The notes: generated by a model from the letters alone, not told the origin. A stretch of DNA of 64,000 bases from Leucaena leucocephala (GCA_037074615.1 CM073536.1:7383001-7447000); one strand, 5' to 3'; positions 23,215 through 37,014 are shown, counted from the first letter of the stretch. Numbers and translations: made by a program.

Positions 23215-23766
23215 TTCGAGCTATTTGGATTAGCTTTTAAGAATAGATTCTAAGAAGAATAGATTCTGGAGAATAGATTCTGGGAAGAATAGATTCTAGA
23301 GAATAGATTTTGGGAAGAATACATTTTAGGAATAGAGATATTTAGATGATTAGTAGAGAATCACTTTTTTATATTAGTAAATTATCAAAAAGAGTGTAGA
23401 GGAAAAAGATGAGAGGAGAGAGGGTGGAGAAGAGAGAGAAAAGAGAGTGTAAGAAAAAGTATGAGAGAGGAGAAAAGGTGGAGAAGAGAGATGAGATAGG
23501 AGAGAGGAGAGAGAGTAGAGAAGAGAGATGGGAGAGGAGAGAGTGTGTAAGAAAAAATAGAAGTAAGATAGTAATTGGATAGTCAAAACTAAGGTTTGCT
23601 ATTCCAAAAGCTACTTTCAGCAACTTATTCAAAATTATGGTTTCAAACCTTGGTTTTGTCCAAACTAAGGTTTTGCCCAAATATGACTGTTTGCCTAAAA
23701 TTTTCCCAAACTAAAATTTTGACAAAAAACATAATTTGTAACCATGGTGCCAAACATGCACTTAAG
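23215..23766 (+). mobile_element. MITE family M1, copy B
   Basis: Same layout as copy A: a TTTGGATTAGCTTTTAAG-type left end, a GAGAGGAGAGAG purine tract, a GTGTAAGAAAAAATAGAAG segment, AGTAATTGGATAGTC, then CAAACTAAGGTTTTG text to a CCAAACATGCAC end. Near the left end it has a private minisatellite of about six GAATAGATTCTGGGAA-like units (about 23243-23335). Confidence 0.65.
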
Positions 23767-25461
23767 CTAAAATATAAAATAAAAGGCAGGAGTGGGAGAG
23801 AGGTACATGTACTATGTCTCATGAAATTTGGAGTTCAAGGAATGTAACAATTTTGTTTATGTTCTATGACATACAATCTCTCTCTCTCTCTTTTTTTTGT
23901 AATTATTTAGAATGACAAACCTAGAATAAGCTAATCCAAATCTAAAATAAGCTAATCCAATGGCACACTAAACACCCATAATCAATTAAAAAGTGATTCT
24001 CACATAATCCAAACAAAAAATCTTTCTCTCTTATATTTATTTCGTACAGTATAAAATCAATTAAAATAAATTAATCTAAATATATATTAATTAATTTAAA
24101 ATTAATATATATTTAAAATTAATAGGTAAGATTAAATTCGTAACTTTTTATTTATATGAGATTTTTTGTATCGCTAAGTTACAATATCATTTGCTCTGTC
24201 TCCTCCTTCTAATCTGCATGTACGTTTTCTTTTGTGTGCCTCATTTTAAGGGCCGTTTAAAATTTCCTCAAAAAAGCTTTTTATTTCATGTCATATGCCA
24301 ATAGAGAGTGCGTGAGAGAGAATGAATAATAAAAGAAGGATAATTAATGTAATGCCCTTCAATCTAAAAAAAAAATTGAATCCTCTTATTATCACTTTCT
24401 CCTTTTCTCTCTTCATCTCATCCTCAACCATATGATTAAAAAATAAATAATTGAGATGCATTCTTTTATAAAATTATTATTTTTCTATTTTTAGTCTACA
24501 ATTAAAAATTGTCATGATCAAATTTTTATAGTTTATTTTTTTATTTTTAACATAATATTATAATATAATTTTATAAGATAATAAATCTCAACCATTTAAT
24601 TTTTATAAAAGAGAAAAATAAAATAAAATATATTAAATTTGATCCTTACAACTTACTATAGTAGAATATCTTAAAATAGAAAAATTTATTTTTTAATCCT
24701 ATGGTCAGAATGTGATGATGAGAGAAAAATGAGAAAAAGTGATAATGATAAGATCTGTTTCTAAATAAAAGTTATTTTCAATTATCTCACAGAATTAAAA
24801 AATAGTGGTTAATTTATTAAATATGTTTTATTTTATTTTTTAATTTTATCCATATTAAAAACTTTAAGTTCTCTCTCACCTCTCTTTCTTTTTAATTAAA
24901 GAAGAGATAAAATTAAAAACTAATAATTAATAACTTTTTAATTAATATTGTATATTTTTTTTAAATATCATAATCAACTTCTTTAACTCTATCCCTCTAT
25001 CTCTTAACTATTATTCAAAGAGTATCAATAGTGATAATTTGAGAAAAATTGATAAATATCAACTTTACAATTAAGTAACATATTAAAGATCGGAGGAGTA
25101 TAAATTATTTAAAAATTTAGTTATTGATAAAACACAATAACACCTTTCAATCCATACAACTGAAATAAGATTTATATTCGTCATATATATATTGATTGGT
25201 TTGATCTATAAAAAAAATATTTCATTTGTCCGCATGATGTTACTCAAGGGTAAATTCAGAAGCAGTAGAAGAGATTTCTTGAACTCTAATTTCCTTGCAT
25301 TTGCCATTGCCAACACTACTATTTCAGCAACACAATATCCTATTGCTTACAAATTGACATTAATTTGAATGAATGGCTGCTGCTTTTTTGGCCAGGCAAA
25401 GCCATATAATAATAATAATTATAATAATAAAACCTTAATTAATAATTTCATAAGTAACATG
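23767..25461. other. AT-rich intergenic DNA
   Basis: No gene. A (TC)n run lies near 23877-23891. The rest is AT-rich with repeated AAAATTATTT-type low complexity. It ends at the 3' region of the carboxypeptidase gene. Confidence 0.5.
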
Positions 25462-28400
25462 TCAAGATGTTGGAAGCTTCTTTCCTTCCAAGAATGACTT
25501 GAACAGAGTAAAAGCTCTTCTAGGCTGAAACAATGGCACCTCATGCCCTGCTCCTCGTACTGCAGCAAAAGTTAGTCCATCATACACCTCTGTCCATCCA
25601 CCTACCTATTTAAACCCAAAAGCAACTTTGAGAGGTTAGTTCTACAGTTGAATTTATTGTATGGTTTCAATCAAACTCGACTCCTGGGGGGTTCTAAATG
25701 TATGAGATATTTGGAAAGTTTACTTTGGGCCTAAATATAAGATCTTAATCTACTTTGTCTCTTAAACTTATAATTGTCTATCCAAACTATCCCTATTGAT
25801 TGTATATATTAAGAGTAGTTTCTATCAAGGGGTAGTTCCTTCCAATGCAAATGATTAACGAGAAAATTTTAAAAAAAACAAAACACATTTTTTCAAATAA
25901 CTAATTTCTTTAATATCTATAAATTAGTTATATAACTCCTATATTTAGGGACTAGAAGAGTATTATTATTACCTGTCCACCAGTGTACCATGGATACCAA
26001 CGAGTATTAATCTTGAGTTTGAGGCTGTTGAGGGAAAATCTAGTGGCAGTCACTGGAACCACTGAATCTGTGTCCCCACTGCAGTATAATAACAAAAGTA
26101 TTAATTAGTAATGAGATGTGAGATTAATAATTATCTGGGAAGTCAGCCAAGGAAGATCACTTATCAGCACTTTGTATACTGCCATATTTTCAATATAGAT
26201 TCTTAAACAGATTTGATTTGAAAAGAATAAATAGAGGAGCAAGCTAATTATGAACAAATAAATTTTATAAAAATGCTCGATATCAGTTTTGTTGAATAGT
26301 GCACCCAACATCCTCATGTTGTTTATTTAAGGTTGACTTGGTCTTGCATATGTCAACTTGTTTGACTTGTGCAAGACCAAGTGTAACTATAAAGAATAGT
26401 TTTGTTCATTATTAATTGTAATTTTGCTCCAAGAGTTACCTCCTTAATCTGTGTGGGTATTTTACCGCATTCAAGTTTAACCATAAAGTATATTTTTTAG
26501 TTATTTTCTTAGTCAGTAATATCCCTAGTTAGAATTTTGTTCTTAGAGTAACACTCCATGTACCTATTAAACTAAATACCCATATATTTCCTCATTCAAC
26601 ATATGAGAAGAATTCTAGATATTCTATCGAGAAGAAAACAAATTACAAACAACCCAGGCATCAAAATACTTGGTAAAAAATGCATATTCCATATAAATAA
26701 TTCATACTGTTTTGCAGGAATAAATGAGGTTTATCCAATATAACTTCATATTTTGGTCTTATGAAAACTCTTTTAGGTGTTACTTTACCATAGCGCAGTT
26801 AAACTATATACCTGAAAACCCAGATTCTCAAACCAGCTGTAATTAACTCTTTGTAAATGGGCAATACAGAAACTGCAGAGTCGTTCCAGTATTTTAAGAG
26901 CACATCACTGTTCAATCAACAAAAGGTAAAGTATTAAAATATTAACTTCAGAAAACTTGGAAAAAAATAATATCATTATGAATGGAGCACAGTAAAATAG
27001 CAGACCTGCATGCAGTCCATTTGTAAGGAATGCCTGTAACATTTGCATGCATTGCTTTTTGCACTTCAGGGAGATTATAGAATTTCTCTGCATAATTTTC
27101 GTTACATGGATCGTACCCTGAAATCCTATGTAATATTGTACTCTTGAGCCTTAAGTACTGTGCAGTACTGTTGGTCCCGCATGTAGGGGTATAAATGCTG
27201 TACTGATCAATGTTTCCAAATTCATGGTTAATTGCATAACGCACAGAATCATCACATATTTTAGATGTTTTCCCTGCCGTGAAATTGCAGTGTTTGAGGA
27301 TAGTTTTGTATGATTTATCAGATATCATACAATGGCTCCACCAATATGTCACAGTTCCAATCCCATCATAGTAGTTATCTGTCACAGCATTTCCCACCTG
27401 CATTTTTTAAGTCGCATATAAAATATTAAAAGAAAAGAACAAATAAGTATATTGTTTGGTAATACAGCAAAGGGTGTCGTCGGAATTTTCCAGGACAATC
27501 CCCTCTTTGGAAACTTTTGAAGTTACAGTTCTTCACATCAAATGAAGTATTCAAGATTTTACTTCCTCAAAATTGAACTTGGATTGGTATGAAGAGATGT
27601 CATTCATGAATAAACTGATCCCTTTTTGATCAGCTACCTAGAGTATAATAGAGAAAGAAGAATTGACTTACAATGAAACCTTTGAGATTAATGATACGGG
27701 GATTGGCTTTATTATAATGGTAAATTTTTTGAGCCAACTGGGGAACATAGTGTCCTAGACAGAAGAAAATGGAATAAAAATGTTAGCTTCCATTTTTATT
27801 ATAATCAGCTAAAATTTGCAGCATTAGTATGATAAGCTAGTAAGTAGTGTCACTGCTAATTCACCTGCATAACTCTCTCCAGAAATGTAAAAGTCTCTGT
27901 ACTTATATTGTGGGAACCTTGACATCCATCTGATTAGAAAAATTAGAGCATCCTGAGCTGTGTTTCAAATTTGAGAATTCTCATTAATTACTGAAAGTAA
28001 AATAAATACAAGGGTTTATACATATTGATGAAAATGAATGGCGTCAATTCAATAAAATCTCAACATCAAACTTGTACCTGTCCTTTCGTCCCCAGAAGTT
28101 TTGAGGTCAGAGCTTGTATTTGTGTAGGAGAAACCTACACCAGCAGGCGATTCAAGAAAGAGAATATTTGCTTCTGAAGACAACAAAACAAGAAACTTAA
28201 CTCTTCAGAAGATTGTCATTCTTAAGGATGGGCTATGATTAAAACGAAAGAAAATTATCTTAATGATGATAGTTACCTCTGTTCCATGAATACTTGTTAA
28301 GATACAAGGAAGAACCAGTTTTATTTATCCGGAATGGTCCAATTTCCTCTGATGCCCCATATGCCACTGATGAGCAACCCGGCCCTGAACCAGCAAAAAA

Positions 28401-31400
28401 TTATAGGTCTGGTTAATTTCAGCGTACAAAATGTTAATTCAATTCTTGCATCAGAGAAATAACAAAATGCTTACATTTGCTTTGAACAACGTTATGAACC
28501 TATGAGAGTGGTAAGGACATACATATTTTACATGCAGAAGAGATTATGGGAAACACATTTCAATTTATATGCCGGAGAAGAGATATCATTGCTGTGGTTG
28601 CAGAAATTTATGTCTCCATAAGTAATGTAAAATCTCTAATTACAAGTAGCACGATTTATTAGTCATGAACAATGACTTATTTCTTAAACTACATGCAATG
28701 CAAGACACTGATTAGTTCTTGTGTAAAAATTAGAAATGCCTTAGCTATTGACAAGACAGACCAACCTGTTTAATTGCATGTTAGGCATATAATGATTTTA
28801 AATTAAATAATCTATAATCACATATCAATATATTCCAAATGAAAATAATACAAAAGAATGTATGTAGAACCTATATCTTATTCATCCATCAATAATTTCC
28901 TTTTGTTTTTTCTCTTTTTAAATTAACTGTATAAATTTGTTCTTATCTTAGGCAAGGAAGATACAGATTTGTAATGATTCTTCATTTCTGACCTATTTTA
29001 AAAAGGAGCTGAGAATTGACAGATACTGTACTATTTTGTGAGGCTGGAACTGTTTGCTTTATGTTATTTGAATAAAAACAGCTAGGTACTAAAGTTAAAA
29101 AATTATTCAATGACCTAATTTGAGAAGGTCTACATGGCAGACCAAAGCAGAAATGTGAACTAGCTTTGCTTCTGTTGACATCTACACCCTTTTAGTTGAT
29201 TTGTCATTTTTACAAACAGGTAAAAGGCAAACTTTGCTACCTTTGAATTTCACCAACCCATGAATTATTATTATCCTGACAGAGACAACGAACCAAAACA
29301 ACTTGTTGGCTTCATACTGACTCCAATATAAAATCTAAACACAACTGGGATTAATAAATTGAAACCTCCAAAATATCTGGGTCACAGAATTTCGAGTTGC
29401 ATTTGCCCCACACAAGCATGACGCAGAGAATCAAGCATGTCGACCACCACAAAGTCCACAGCCACCATCACCATCTCTTTCTGGGCTCTGGGTACGCGTG
29501 CTTCGAAGAGAGGAAGATAACACAGTACCACAGTGTGGGGGAAGGAAAGAGAAAGAAAGAGAGCATCTTTTTGTGTAGGGACAAGGAGGGAAAAAGGTGG
29601 TTGCTTTGTTCTTGTTTGTTTTCGGCAGAGATGCAAAGAGAGAACAAACAGAAAAGCGGTGATGAAGAAGAGAGAAAAAGGGAAATTGGAGTCCCTTGGG
29701 GGTGTTTTTTTATTTTTTGTTTTTGGAGGGCAATGAATTGAGGATTAATCCAAAAGGAGGACCAGAGACGTCAGGAATAGAAGGGAATAAAAAGCTTAAG
29801 AAAGATACAGACAGAGAAAGATCACGAGGACCCATGTGGGTATAATTTTTTCTTCTTTCTTTTCTTTTCTAGTTCAAAGAGTGGAGCTCATAATAATTCT
29901 GTATGCTCAACATGGCCAGTTGTCCTCTATTTCTATTTGCTTTCAAAAATCTTCCTCAGAATCAGGGACAGCGATGAAGCGTATTTTAGCAGGAAAAGAC
30001 ATGTATTTGCTTATGTGCACAATAGGGGGACCGAGGAGTGGGTTAGAGAGAGAGAGAGAGAGAGAGAGGCCAATAATATATTCTTCTTTGTCAAAAGAGA
30101 GGCCAACCAATCCATATATATATGGAACAAGATGCAAAGACTCCATCTTTTGTTCTATTTTCAAAAGTCAAGGAAAAAAAAAGTTGAGAGAAATATATAA
30201 AAACTCTCTATTAAATTTATTCCTTAATTAGTTGCAAAAGTTGTAGAGATATGGGAGCACATTTTGGTGCTTATCATTAATCTGGATCATCCAAATTAAT
30301 TTTAGATAATTCATATGTATTATAATTTAATATTCTATTATAAATAATTTTTTATTTTAATATATAAAAAATTTAAAATAAATATAATCTTATAACTATT
30401 ATTTTACTAAAAAATAAATTTATTATTAAAAAATCACAAATTAAAATTTTTAAATCCAAACTTTTTAAATGTGATTTAAACGGTCCATATTTCATTATAG
30501 TTATAAGCACTAAATGAGAACATGTAGAGATAATAGGAAAAATTGCTAAAAAAATATTTTATTATAAAATTTATTATTAAAAAATATTTAAGGATCTAGC
30601 TTTCTTGAGAAGTGCAACTCATTATCTCTATAAATACAACTCTTCTTTAATTAAATATAACATATTATTAGTTATATATAAATATTTTTTATTTTATATA
30701 TAATTAAAAAAAAATTATACGTTCTTAAATTTTACAATGGAGGATTTTAAAATAATTTTTTTAAAAATAAGAAAAGAAATAAAAAAAATACAGACTCTCT
30801 TAAATTTATCAAAAATTACACAAGTCTATTTGACGAAAAAGAACTTATATATGCATTCTGTATTTTTATTTATGTGAAAAAATCGTAAGTGTTTGAATCA
30901 TTAACTTCTACATTGCACTACATCCTTACCATCTAAGCTAGCCTCAAGTGTTGCCAAAAAAACACACAACCTAGTATAAGGTGGCATTTTTTTTTAAATG
31001 AAGAAAAATATCTTTTAAAAGCAAAGAATACATTAATTTGATATATAGGCGAACACAAAACTTATATAGAAAAAAAGGTCAAAACCAGGTGGTGGGGGCG
31101 AAATAGGAGGAGGAAAAGGAAGGTCAGGTGAGAGAGAGGTGTGTAATGGTTGGCTCAATGAGAGGAAGCTACTGGTTTGGCAGATGTATATGCATAGGCA
31201 GAGAGTCAACTATAGTTGGTCACTTGTAACCCTATTCTTTTCAACCACATCTCTTGTTACTATTATTTATTACTCCTCCCTCCTCCCACCACCCTCCACC
31301 CAATTTAAATACTCAATTAGTTAAAATATTTATTTTAATTTTAAATTCATAATTTATTTTTTAAATTATCTTTTTTAATTATATATATTAAAAAAATTAT

Positions 31401-32161
31401 CAAATGATAATTTCCATACAAATAATAAAAGAAAATACTCTAAAAAATTAACATATATTTTTTTATAAATAATTAATTTAATTAATTTTTTAATATTTAT
31501 AAATTAGTTAACTAATCGTATTTATTATTATTAGGGAAAATTATTGTGTAGATACATATATTTTTTTTTAATTTTAATTTGGCATTTAAATTGTCTTTTT
31601 TCTTATTAAATCATTTGTTTTTCTCAGCTAACCTGCTTAACCTCATTTACTTTACTCTATTAATATTATTAATCTATATATATTAATTGTATTGATAAAA
31701 TAAAATTAAAAAATTTAATAATTTGAGAATAATACGGTACTAAATAAAAATAATTTAGAAGAAAAATATATTTCTTTATTATTACCCCACTGTACTCCTC
31801 CTCCTCATAGCCTAGCTGTCTCCCCTACCTATAACTAATCTCCCTGTTTTGTTTTACTGCTCCATCATGACTCATCACCATACAAAACCCACGTAATTTA
31901 CTGCTCAATAACTTGTTTTACTCTCCTCTCTCTCTTTCTCTCCTGTCTTCTGTAACAGTAGAAACCAAAACGGTAATGGCATCCGTTACCTCAACGTATA
32001 ATCAGTTATTCTCAGAAATTTGAAATCTTAAACTCAGCACAAATGCAAATTCCCACATTCACAAGAATTTAGCGCTTTCGTAAGTCATATATGGATTTGC
32101 AGATATGATCGTTAAAAGATAACAGAGAGAATAATCTGTGTTAAAAAGGCATGATCATGTA

Positions 32162-32194
<33 letters not shown>

Positions 32195-32469
32195 AATTTA
32201 CCTCCATTGAGCCAGAGAACAAGAGGCTTGGTGTGAGGGGAAGTGTAAGCCTCCGTCAACCAGTAGAACAGTGCTCGGCCATGCTTCTCGTTCACGGTCA
32301 CGTAACCGGAGAACTGAGCAAATGGCACCGCCGGCTGTCTAGGAAGGGCCGAGATTCGATCGTCCTCTTGCTCTTTCGGAACACCGCCGGACGCCGCCGC
32401 CGAAACCGCGTACAGACTCAGCAGCAGCAGCAACAAGAGATGCAGAACGTGGCCTTTCAATGCCGCCAT
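25462..32469 (-). CDS. Serine carboxypeptidase, BRS1/SCPL24-like (461 aa)
   Basis: Nine exons on the minus strand: 32469-32202, 28384-28277, 28173-28078, 27957-27865, 27754-27672, 27397-27006, 26907-26812, 26078-25973, 25605-25462. All are GT-AG and the frame runs through to TGA 25464-25462. The N-terminus is a signal peptide (a Leu run after MAALKGHVLH), so the enzyme is secreted or vacuolar. Peptidase family S10 marks are the LVLWLNGGPGCSS motif, the nucleophile Ser186 in GESYAG, the Asp in GDTDSVVP (380-387) and His435 in GAGHEVP. Several N-glycosylation sites (NKTG, NFTA, NVTG) are present. The text follows Arabidopsis BRS1 (SCPL24) and SCPL25 closely, including VGNAVTDNYYD. BRS1 acts in brassinosteroid signalling in the apoplast; the same role here is inference. 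Intron 1 is 3.8 kb. Confidence 0.95.
29382..30120 (-). promoter_or_regulatory. Possible internal promoter and leader in intron 1
   Basis: Read on the minus strand: a TATATATA patch near 30115, a (CT)n run (about 30040-30069), then several hundred bases of C/T-rich, less AT-rich sequence typical of plant 5' leaders. After that come ATGs near 29490. The short frame after them (MVAVDFVVVDMLDSLRHACV) ends at 29382 and does not resemble a carboxypeptidase. It could drive a shortened carboxypeptidase transcript or a non-coding RNA, or be a decayed gene start. Confidence 0.35.
30885..30955 (-). repeat. tRNA-like SINE fragment in intron 1
   Basis: On the minus strand TAGCTTAGATGGTAAGG holds an A box and about 30 bp further GATTCAAAC holds a B box, followed by a T-rich run. 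No clear target-site duplication was seen. Confidence 0.5.
32168..32193. repeat. (GT)n run just inside intron 1
   Basis: Lies 7-8 bases beyond the exon 1 donor of the carboxypeptidase gene. In the transcript it is a CA repeat starting right after the GTAAATTATA donor region. Confidence 0.95.
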
Positions 32470-32633
32470 TAATATGAATGGTCAAAGCCTGGTAAGTTAA
32501 TTAATGTTTAATAGAAAAACAACACGGGTGAACAGAATAGCTTTTCGATCTGGGTTTCTCTCTCTACAGATGTGATTTTGTGCAGAGAGAGAGAGAGAGA
32601 AGGGGTGAGGTTATAAGAGGGAAGAGAGAGAGG

Positions 32634-32634
<1 letters not shown>

Positions 32635-32669
<35 letters not shown>
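32635..32669. repeat. (TG)n microsatellite upstream of the carboxypeptidase
   Basis: About 17 units, roughly 170-200 bp upstream of the ATG, next to a (GA)n run at 32584-32600. Confidence 0.95.
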
Positions 32670-32672
<3 letters not shown>

Positions 32673-34284
32673 GAGGATGGCGATGTCTCAATTATACGTT
32701 ACTCTCAGAATACAGAGAAGGAACTGTGACTCGTATTTCTTCATTACTCTGCACAACTGCCTGCAAGTTGGCTTTTTCCCTGTGGGCCCCCCCTCTCAAT
32801 CTCGCTGTGAAGAGAGAGAAGGATGCATGGTTCTACATGTGTTTATTCAAACATGATCCCTGACCATCATAAATTCATCAAACTCTCCAATATCTTATAT
32901 ATATATATGTGTGTGTGTGTCTGCATTTTACACCTTTTTGTGTCATTAATTTTTTTATATAGCATTACAAATTAAAAAAATCAGTCTTATTATATTGGGT
33001 ATAATGAAAATTGTGAATTCCAACTCTTTATAAATGATATAACAAATATGTGAGATATGGCAAAAAACAAAAACAGTTTACTAATTAAAAAGTATTATCA
33101 ATAACAGGTAGCATTTATGTCAGCTTTAATTAATAAATTATAAATATATAGACTAATATTTAGAATCAAAGAAACTATAAAGCCATAATAAAAAGAGGAA
33201 AATCATATGGACCTAATTAAAAATCAGATAAAATTATAAAATTTGATGAATTAATTTTTCTAAAGTACACGTGAGATATATTCAAATTATATATAATATA
33301 AAAGGCCGGTCTCATATATAGTTGACTCAGCTTCAGACTTTAAATTAAATATATAATATTTATATTATAAATACATAATTCGAAGCATTACTTAATTATT
33401 TGTCAAACTGAATAGTTGGCTCAGCCACTCATGCATTAAGTTTCATGTTGACTTACCGTGAAACCCAAATTTTTCTTATGTACTTTAATCACGTTACATC
33501 TGAATAATTATGAATCCCCTCCGGATTTGTTGATAATGTAAAAATATATTGAGGTTGCTTCAATTAGTCTCTAAATTAACTACTCTCTCTCATTCTCATT
33601 CATAATGCAGTCCTTTTGGAAGGGATGGATATGGAAATAAGAAAAGAGACTATTTGGATTCTTTTGAATGGCATATAAGACATGGATTGGAGATGCCTTC
33701 TCTTTTCTTGTCTTGTCTTCTTCTTCCAATTTTGAGGGTTGAAATTCTACCAAATGTTCGTTGTTGCCCACAACACTTGATTCATGTGGTTTGAAACTTT
33801 GAATGTAGTCACCTCATCTTCGATCTGCTTGTGTATGTTTGTCTCCTATCTTGCAGTATTATAGATTTATAGTCTGAGTTGTGATGTTCTGAGTTAGATC
33901 TTATGTTTCCTATTTTAGTGCTCATGTTGTTATTGTTGTTACTTTCTGTCTTCTTTTTGTTTTTTTAGTTGGACTCTCATATTTTTTATCAGAATTTACC
34001 ATGGAAAGGAGCTCAATAGCTTATGTGTCGTTTTACTCAGATTTTTTTAATAAATTGTATTTTTTATAAAAGAAAGTGTGGTTAAAAGTTTTACTTAGTT
34101 TTTTTAATATGTGTGTATGACTAAAAAATATATACTCCTCTAGGCCTTTAAAAAAGGAAAATAAATTTATATCTATACAGTACACACAGGAATCTAGTTA
34201 TATTGGTTTAACCTCGTTAGAAAATCATTAATGAGAATTTTCAAATCATCTTAGATTAAGAACCAAGCAAACATCCTACCAACA
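32670..34284. other. Upstream intergenic DNA
   Basis: Carboxypeptidase promoter side, then AT-rich DNA. No gene was seen. The 33.58-33.96 kb part is less AT-rich but has no convincing frame. Confidence 0.45.
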
Positions 34285-34440
34285 AATCTTTGTTTAGTTT
34301 GTAAGTATTTTGCCCATAACTTATAAGATTCTGCCAATAAATATTGGCTTAGTTGGTAAGTATTTTGCTTATAATTTATAAGATTTTATAGATTTAAATC
34401 TCACTGTTAATGTTAATGTGAGAATCTTATTAACAGATGA
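34285..34440 (+). repeat. tRNA-derived SINE remnant with duplicated head
   Basis: TGGCTTAGTTGG (34345-34356) is a near-perfect A box; GATTTAAATCTC (34391-34402) is a degraded B box. The segment TTTAGTTTGTAAGTATTTTG just before repeats the head, so the 5' part is partly duplicated in tandem. Confidence 0.55.
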
Positions 34441-35758
34441 TTTGTAAATATTTTATAAATATTTTTTGGGGTATATATATATATATCATGAGTTGATTAC
34501 ATTTCAAGAGAAAATATATAATGATGCAAAGTGATAGTGGCTTTTCACTTAATATAAGGTGAGGATTTTTTTGGTTTTAATTCAAGGGCAGCTGTAATTT
34601 GTGTTGTCTTGACGCTTAGGCTTATTATGAAATAAGAAATTGGCCTTTTAATTTCATTAATAATTAGCATATTCATCCAAAATCATAAAATAAAATACTT
34701 ATCATTCCAATTTTTAAAATAATATAATATATTTACATGCCATGTCCGAAAGAGGCGTAAATTATTAAGCACGATGATAATCTCTAATTTGTCCATTACT
34801 AGTTTAATAAGATTATTACTATAAATTAATCAACTAATTATGTCCTATAATTAATTACTTAAGCGTTTGTTTGGTGGAGTGGAGGGGAGGGTTTTGGGAG
34901 GAGAGATATTTTGATATTACTTTATTTAGATTAATAAAAAATAAAAAATAATATTATTTTATTTTATTTAAAAGAGGAGTAAAAAAAATATTTTTAAATG
35001 TGAGATACTAAAAAGTTATTTTAGTATATTAAAAAAATATTATAGATATAATAATTAAAATAAAATAAAAATTTAATTTTTTTTAAATCTTTTTAATTTT
35101 AGAAGGGAATGGTAAGAAGAAAAATTTCTCTCCGAACAATTTTTTATAATACGAAATAAAAGGAAATAGGTCTCCACTCCCATCCAAATATTTCGTACTG
35201 AACGCACTCTAAAGTTGATTTGACATTTTGAAAGATTAGCTAGCCACCCACAACATCTGATCTCATCATTTTCAAACATTGAATCGAAAGTTGTTAGTAT
35301 TATTTGTTTTCCAAATACATGTCATAAGATGTAGGCTTATCCATTATTCTAGGGTGAAGTTACATTCATAATCTTGAATCATTTTTTAATAATATTTATT
35401 ATCTTAAATTAATTTATAATTTATTTAATATTTTAAATTGTTTTTATAATATTTAGTATTTTAAAATATTTTTTAATATTTTTTATATATTCAGTACTCT
35501 AAAATATTTTTTAAATAATATTAAGTATCATAAGTTTAGGATATTCATTGTTATTAAATAAATATTTTGAGGATAAAATTATATAAAAAAAAATTAAGGG
35601 ATAATGAGTGTGAGTTATTGACAAAATACTTTAAGGTATCGGATGAATAAATTAGTTTAAGATAATAAACACTACTTGAAAAATATTTCAAATAATTAAA
35701 TGTATTTAACTTATTTTATATGCGAGCCTTTCGCAGATTTTTTTTTTTATAATTTTAC
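34441..35758. other. AT-rich intergenic DNA
   Basis: No gene. TTTAATATTTTAAA-type low-complexity DNA at 35.37-35.65 kb resembles 22.73-22.99 kb. A GTTTGGTGGAGTGGAGGGGA segment near 34868 recalls the C/G-rich arms of the dispersed repeat at 1.7 and 45.5 kb. Confidence 0.45.
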
Positions 35759-36302
35759 ATAGAGCCTGTTCGGATCAGCTCTAACCCATAGTTTAAAAAA
35801 AAATTTTGGGCAAAATTTTGGTTTGAAAAAATTTTAAAACAAACAGTTATATTTGTCCATAAGTACTTTTGGGTAAAACTATGGTTTAAAACCATAGTTT
35901 TGAATAAACTATTAAAACTAACTTTTTGAACAGTAAAATAGCTTATGGACTATCCAATTACTATCTTACCCTACTTTTTCTTACACTATCTCTCCTCTCT
36001 CATCTCTACCCCTCTCCTCTCTCCTCTCTCTTATTTTCTCTCTCTTTTCTACCCTCTCTCATCTCTCCTCTATCATCTATCATCTATCCTCTCTCTTCTA
36101 TTTTCTCTACCTCTCTCATCTCTCTTATTTTTAATCAAATCATACCCTTTTTGATAATTTACCAATATAAAAAATCATTTTAAAAATAACTATCCAAACA
36201 CTTATTTATTCAAAATTACTTTTTTTTCCATAAACTCTTCTCTAAAAGTCCTTTTTCATAAGCCATTTTTTTTCATAAGCCCTTTTTTAAAATCTTATCC
36301 CA
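35759..36302 (-). mobile_element. MITE family M1, copy C
   Basis: Inverted relative to copies A and B: the purine tract appears as TCTCTCCTCTCTCATCTC. The left end is TAGAGCCTGTTCGGATCAGC; the right end on the other strand starts GGGATAAGATTTTAAAAAAG and matches the copy A left end. The conserved segments TTACTATCTTACCC and TTTTTCTTACACTATCTC are in the expected reversed order. Confidence 0.7.
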
Positions 36303-37014
36303 TATTCACAATTTGACAATGAACATCCTAAATTTTAAATTTATACAAATAATTGCGTATCCTTATTTCATATGTCATTTAACTAAGAAAAAATGATTGT
36401 TTGTAATAATGAATTATCTCTAAACTCCTTTTTATGTAGAAAATATTAACAACGTTAAGGACGATGGATGAACAAATAATTTCTTAATGTGTCATGTTTC
36501 CTTATTAATGAAATAACAGGTTGAGTAATTTGTAAAAATCTAAATGCATCGTGAAAACCATTGATCATGATTATTAGAACATGTAATTAAGTGGAAAAGT
36601 TTGGTGATTAAAAAAATTGACACATTTAGAGGGATGGATTCATTATTATTATTATTAATATGTCAAAAGAGGTAACTAATAAACATTAATTAATGTACAC
36701 ATTGGCGTGATTAAGTAGAGTGAGAGATTAATAAATCTAACAACTAACTAATTAAGGGCCCCAGTGAGAATAGATTAGATTGGTAATTTGTTTTGTTACA
36801 ACAATTAATTTTAAAAGATAAGAAGGACTTGCTTTTCAAGTTTTGAATCAAAGAACTCTTTCCAAGTTTGAAGCAAAGATAGAAAATGTATACTAGCTCT
36901 CATTTTCTTAACCAATATAATTTTCCATTGATCTTTTCAAATTATAACTGAATCTCTTGCAAATTACTCACTTCAATTTTATATATATAATATTCATTGA
37001 TTCTTCTTATATAA
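36303..37014. other. AT-rich intergenic DNA
   Basis: Nothing recognised. Confidence 0.4.

Larger units (their letters stand above)
28385..32201 (-). other. Large intron 1 of the carboxypeptidase gene
   Basis: 3.8 kb, against under 0.9 kb for every other intron of this gene. The part next to exon 2 is ordinary AT-rich intron; 29.38-30.12 kb looks like a promoter and leader; 30.3-32.1 kb is AT-rich and contains a SINE-like sequence. Confidence 0.7.

Noticed and set aside
34285..34440. tRNA gene
   Set aside because: A good A box, but the B box is degraded and no cloverleaf with paired acceptor stem is visible; a SINE fits better.
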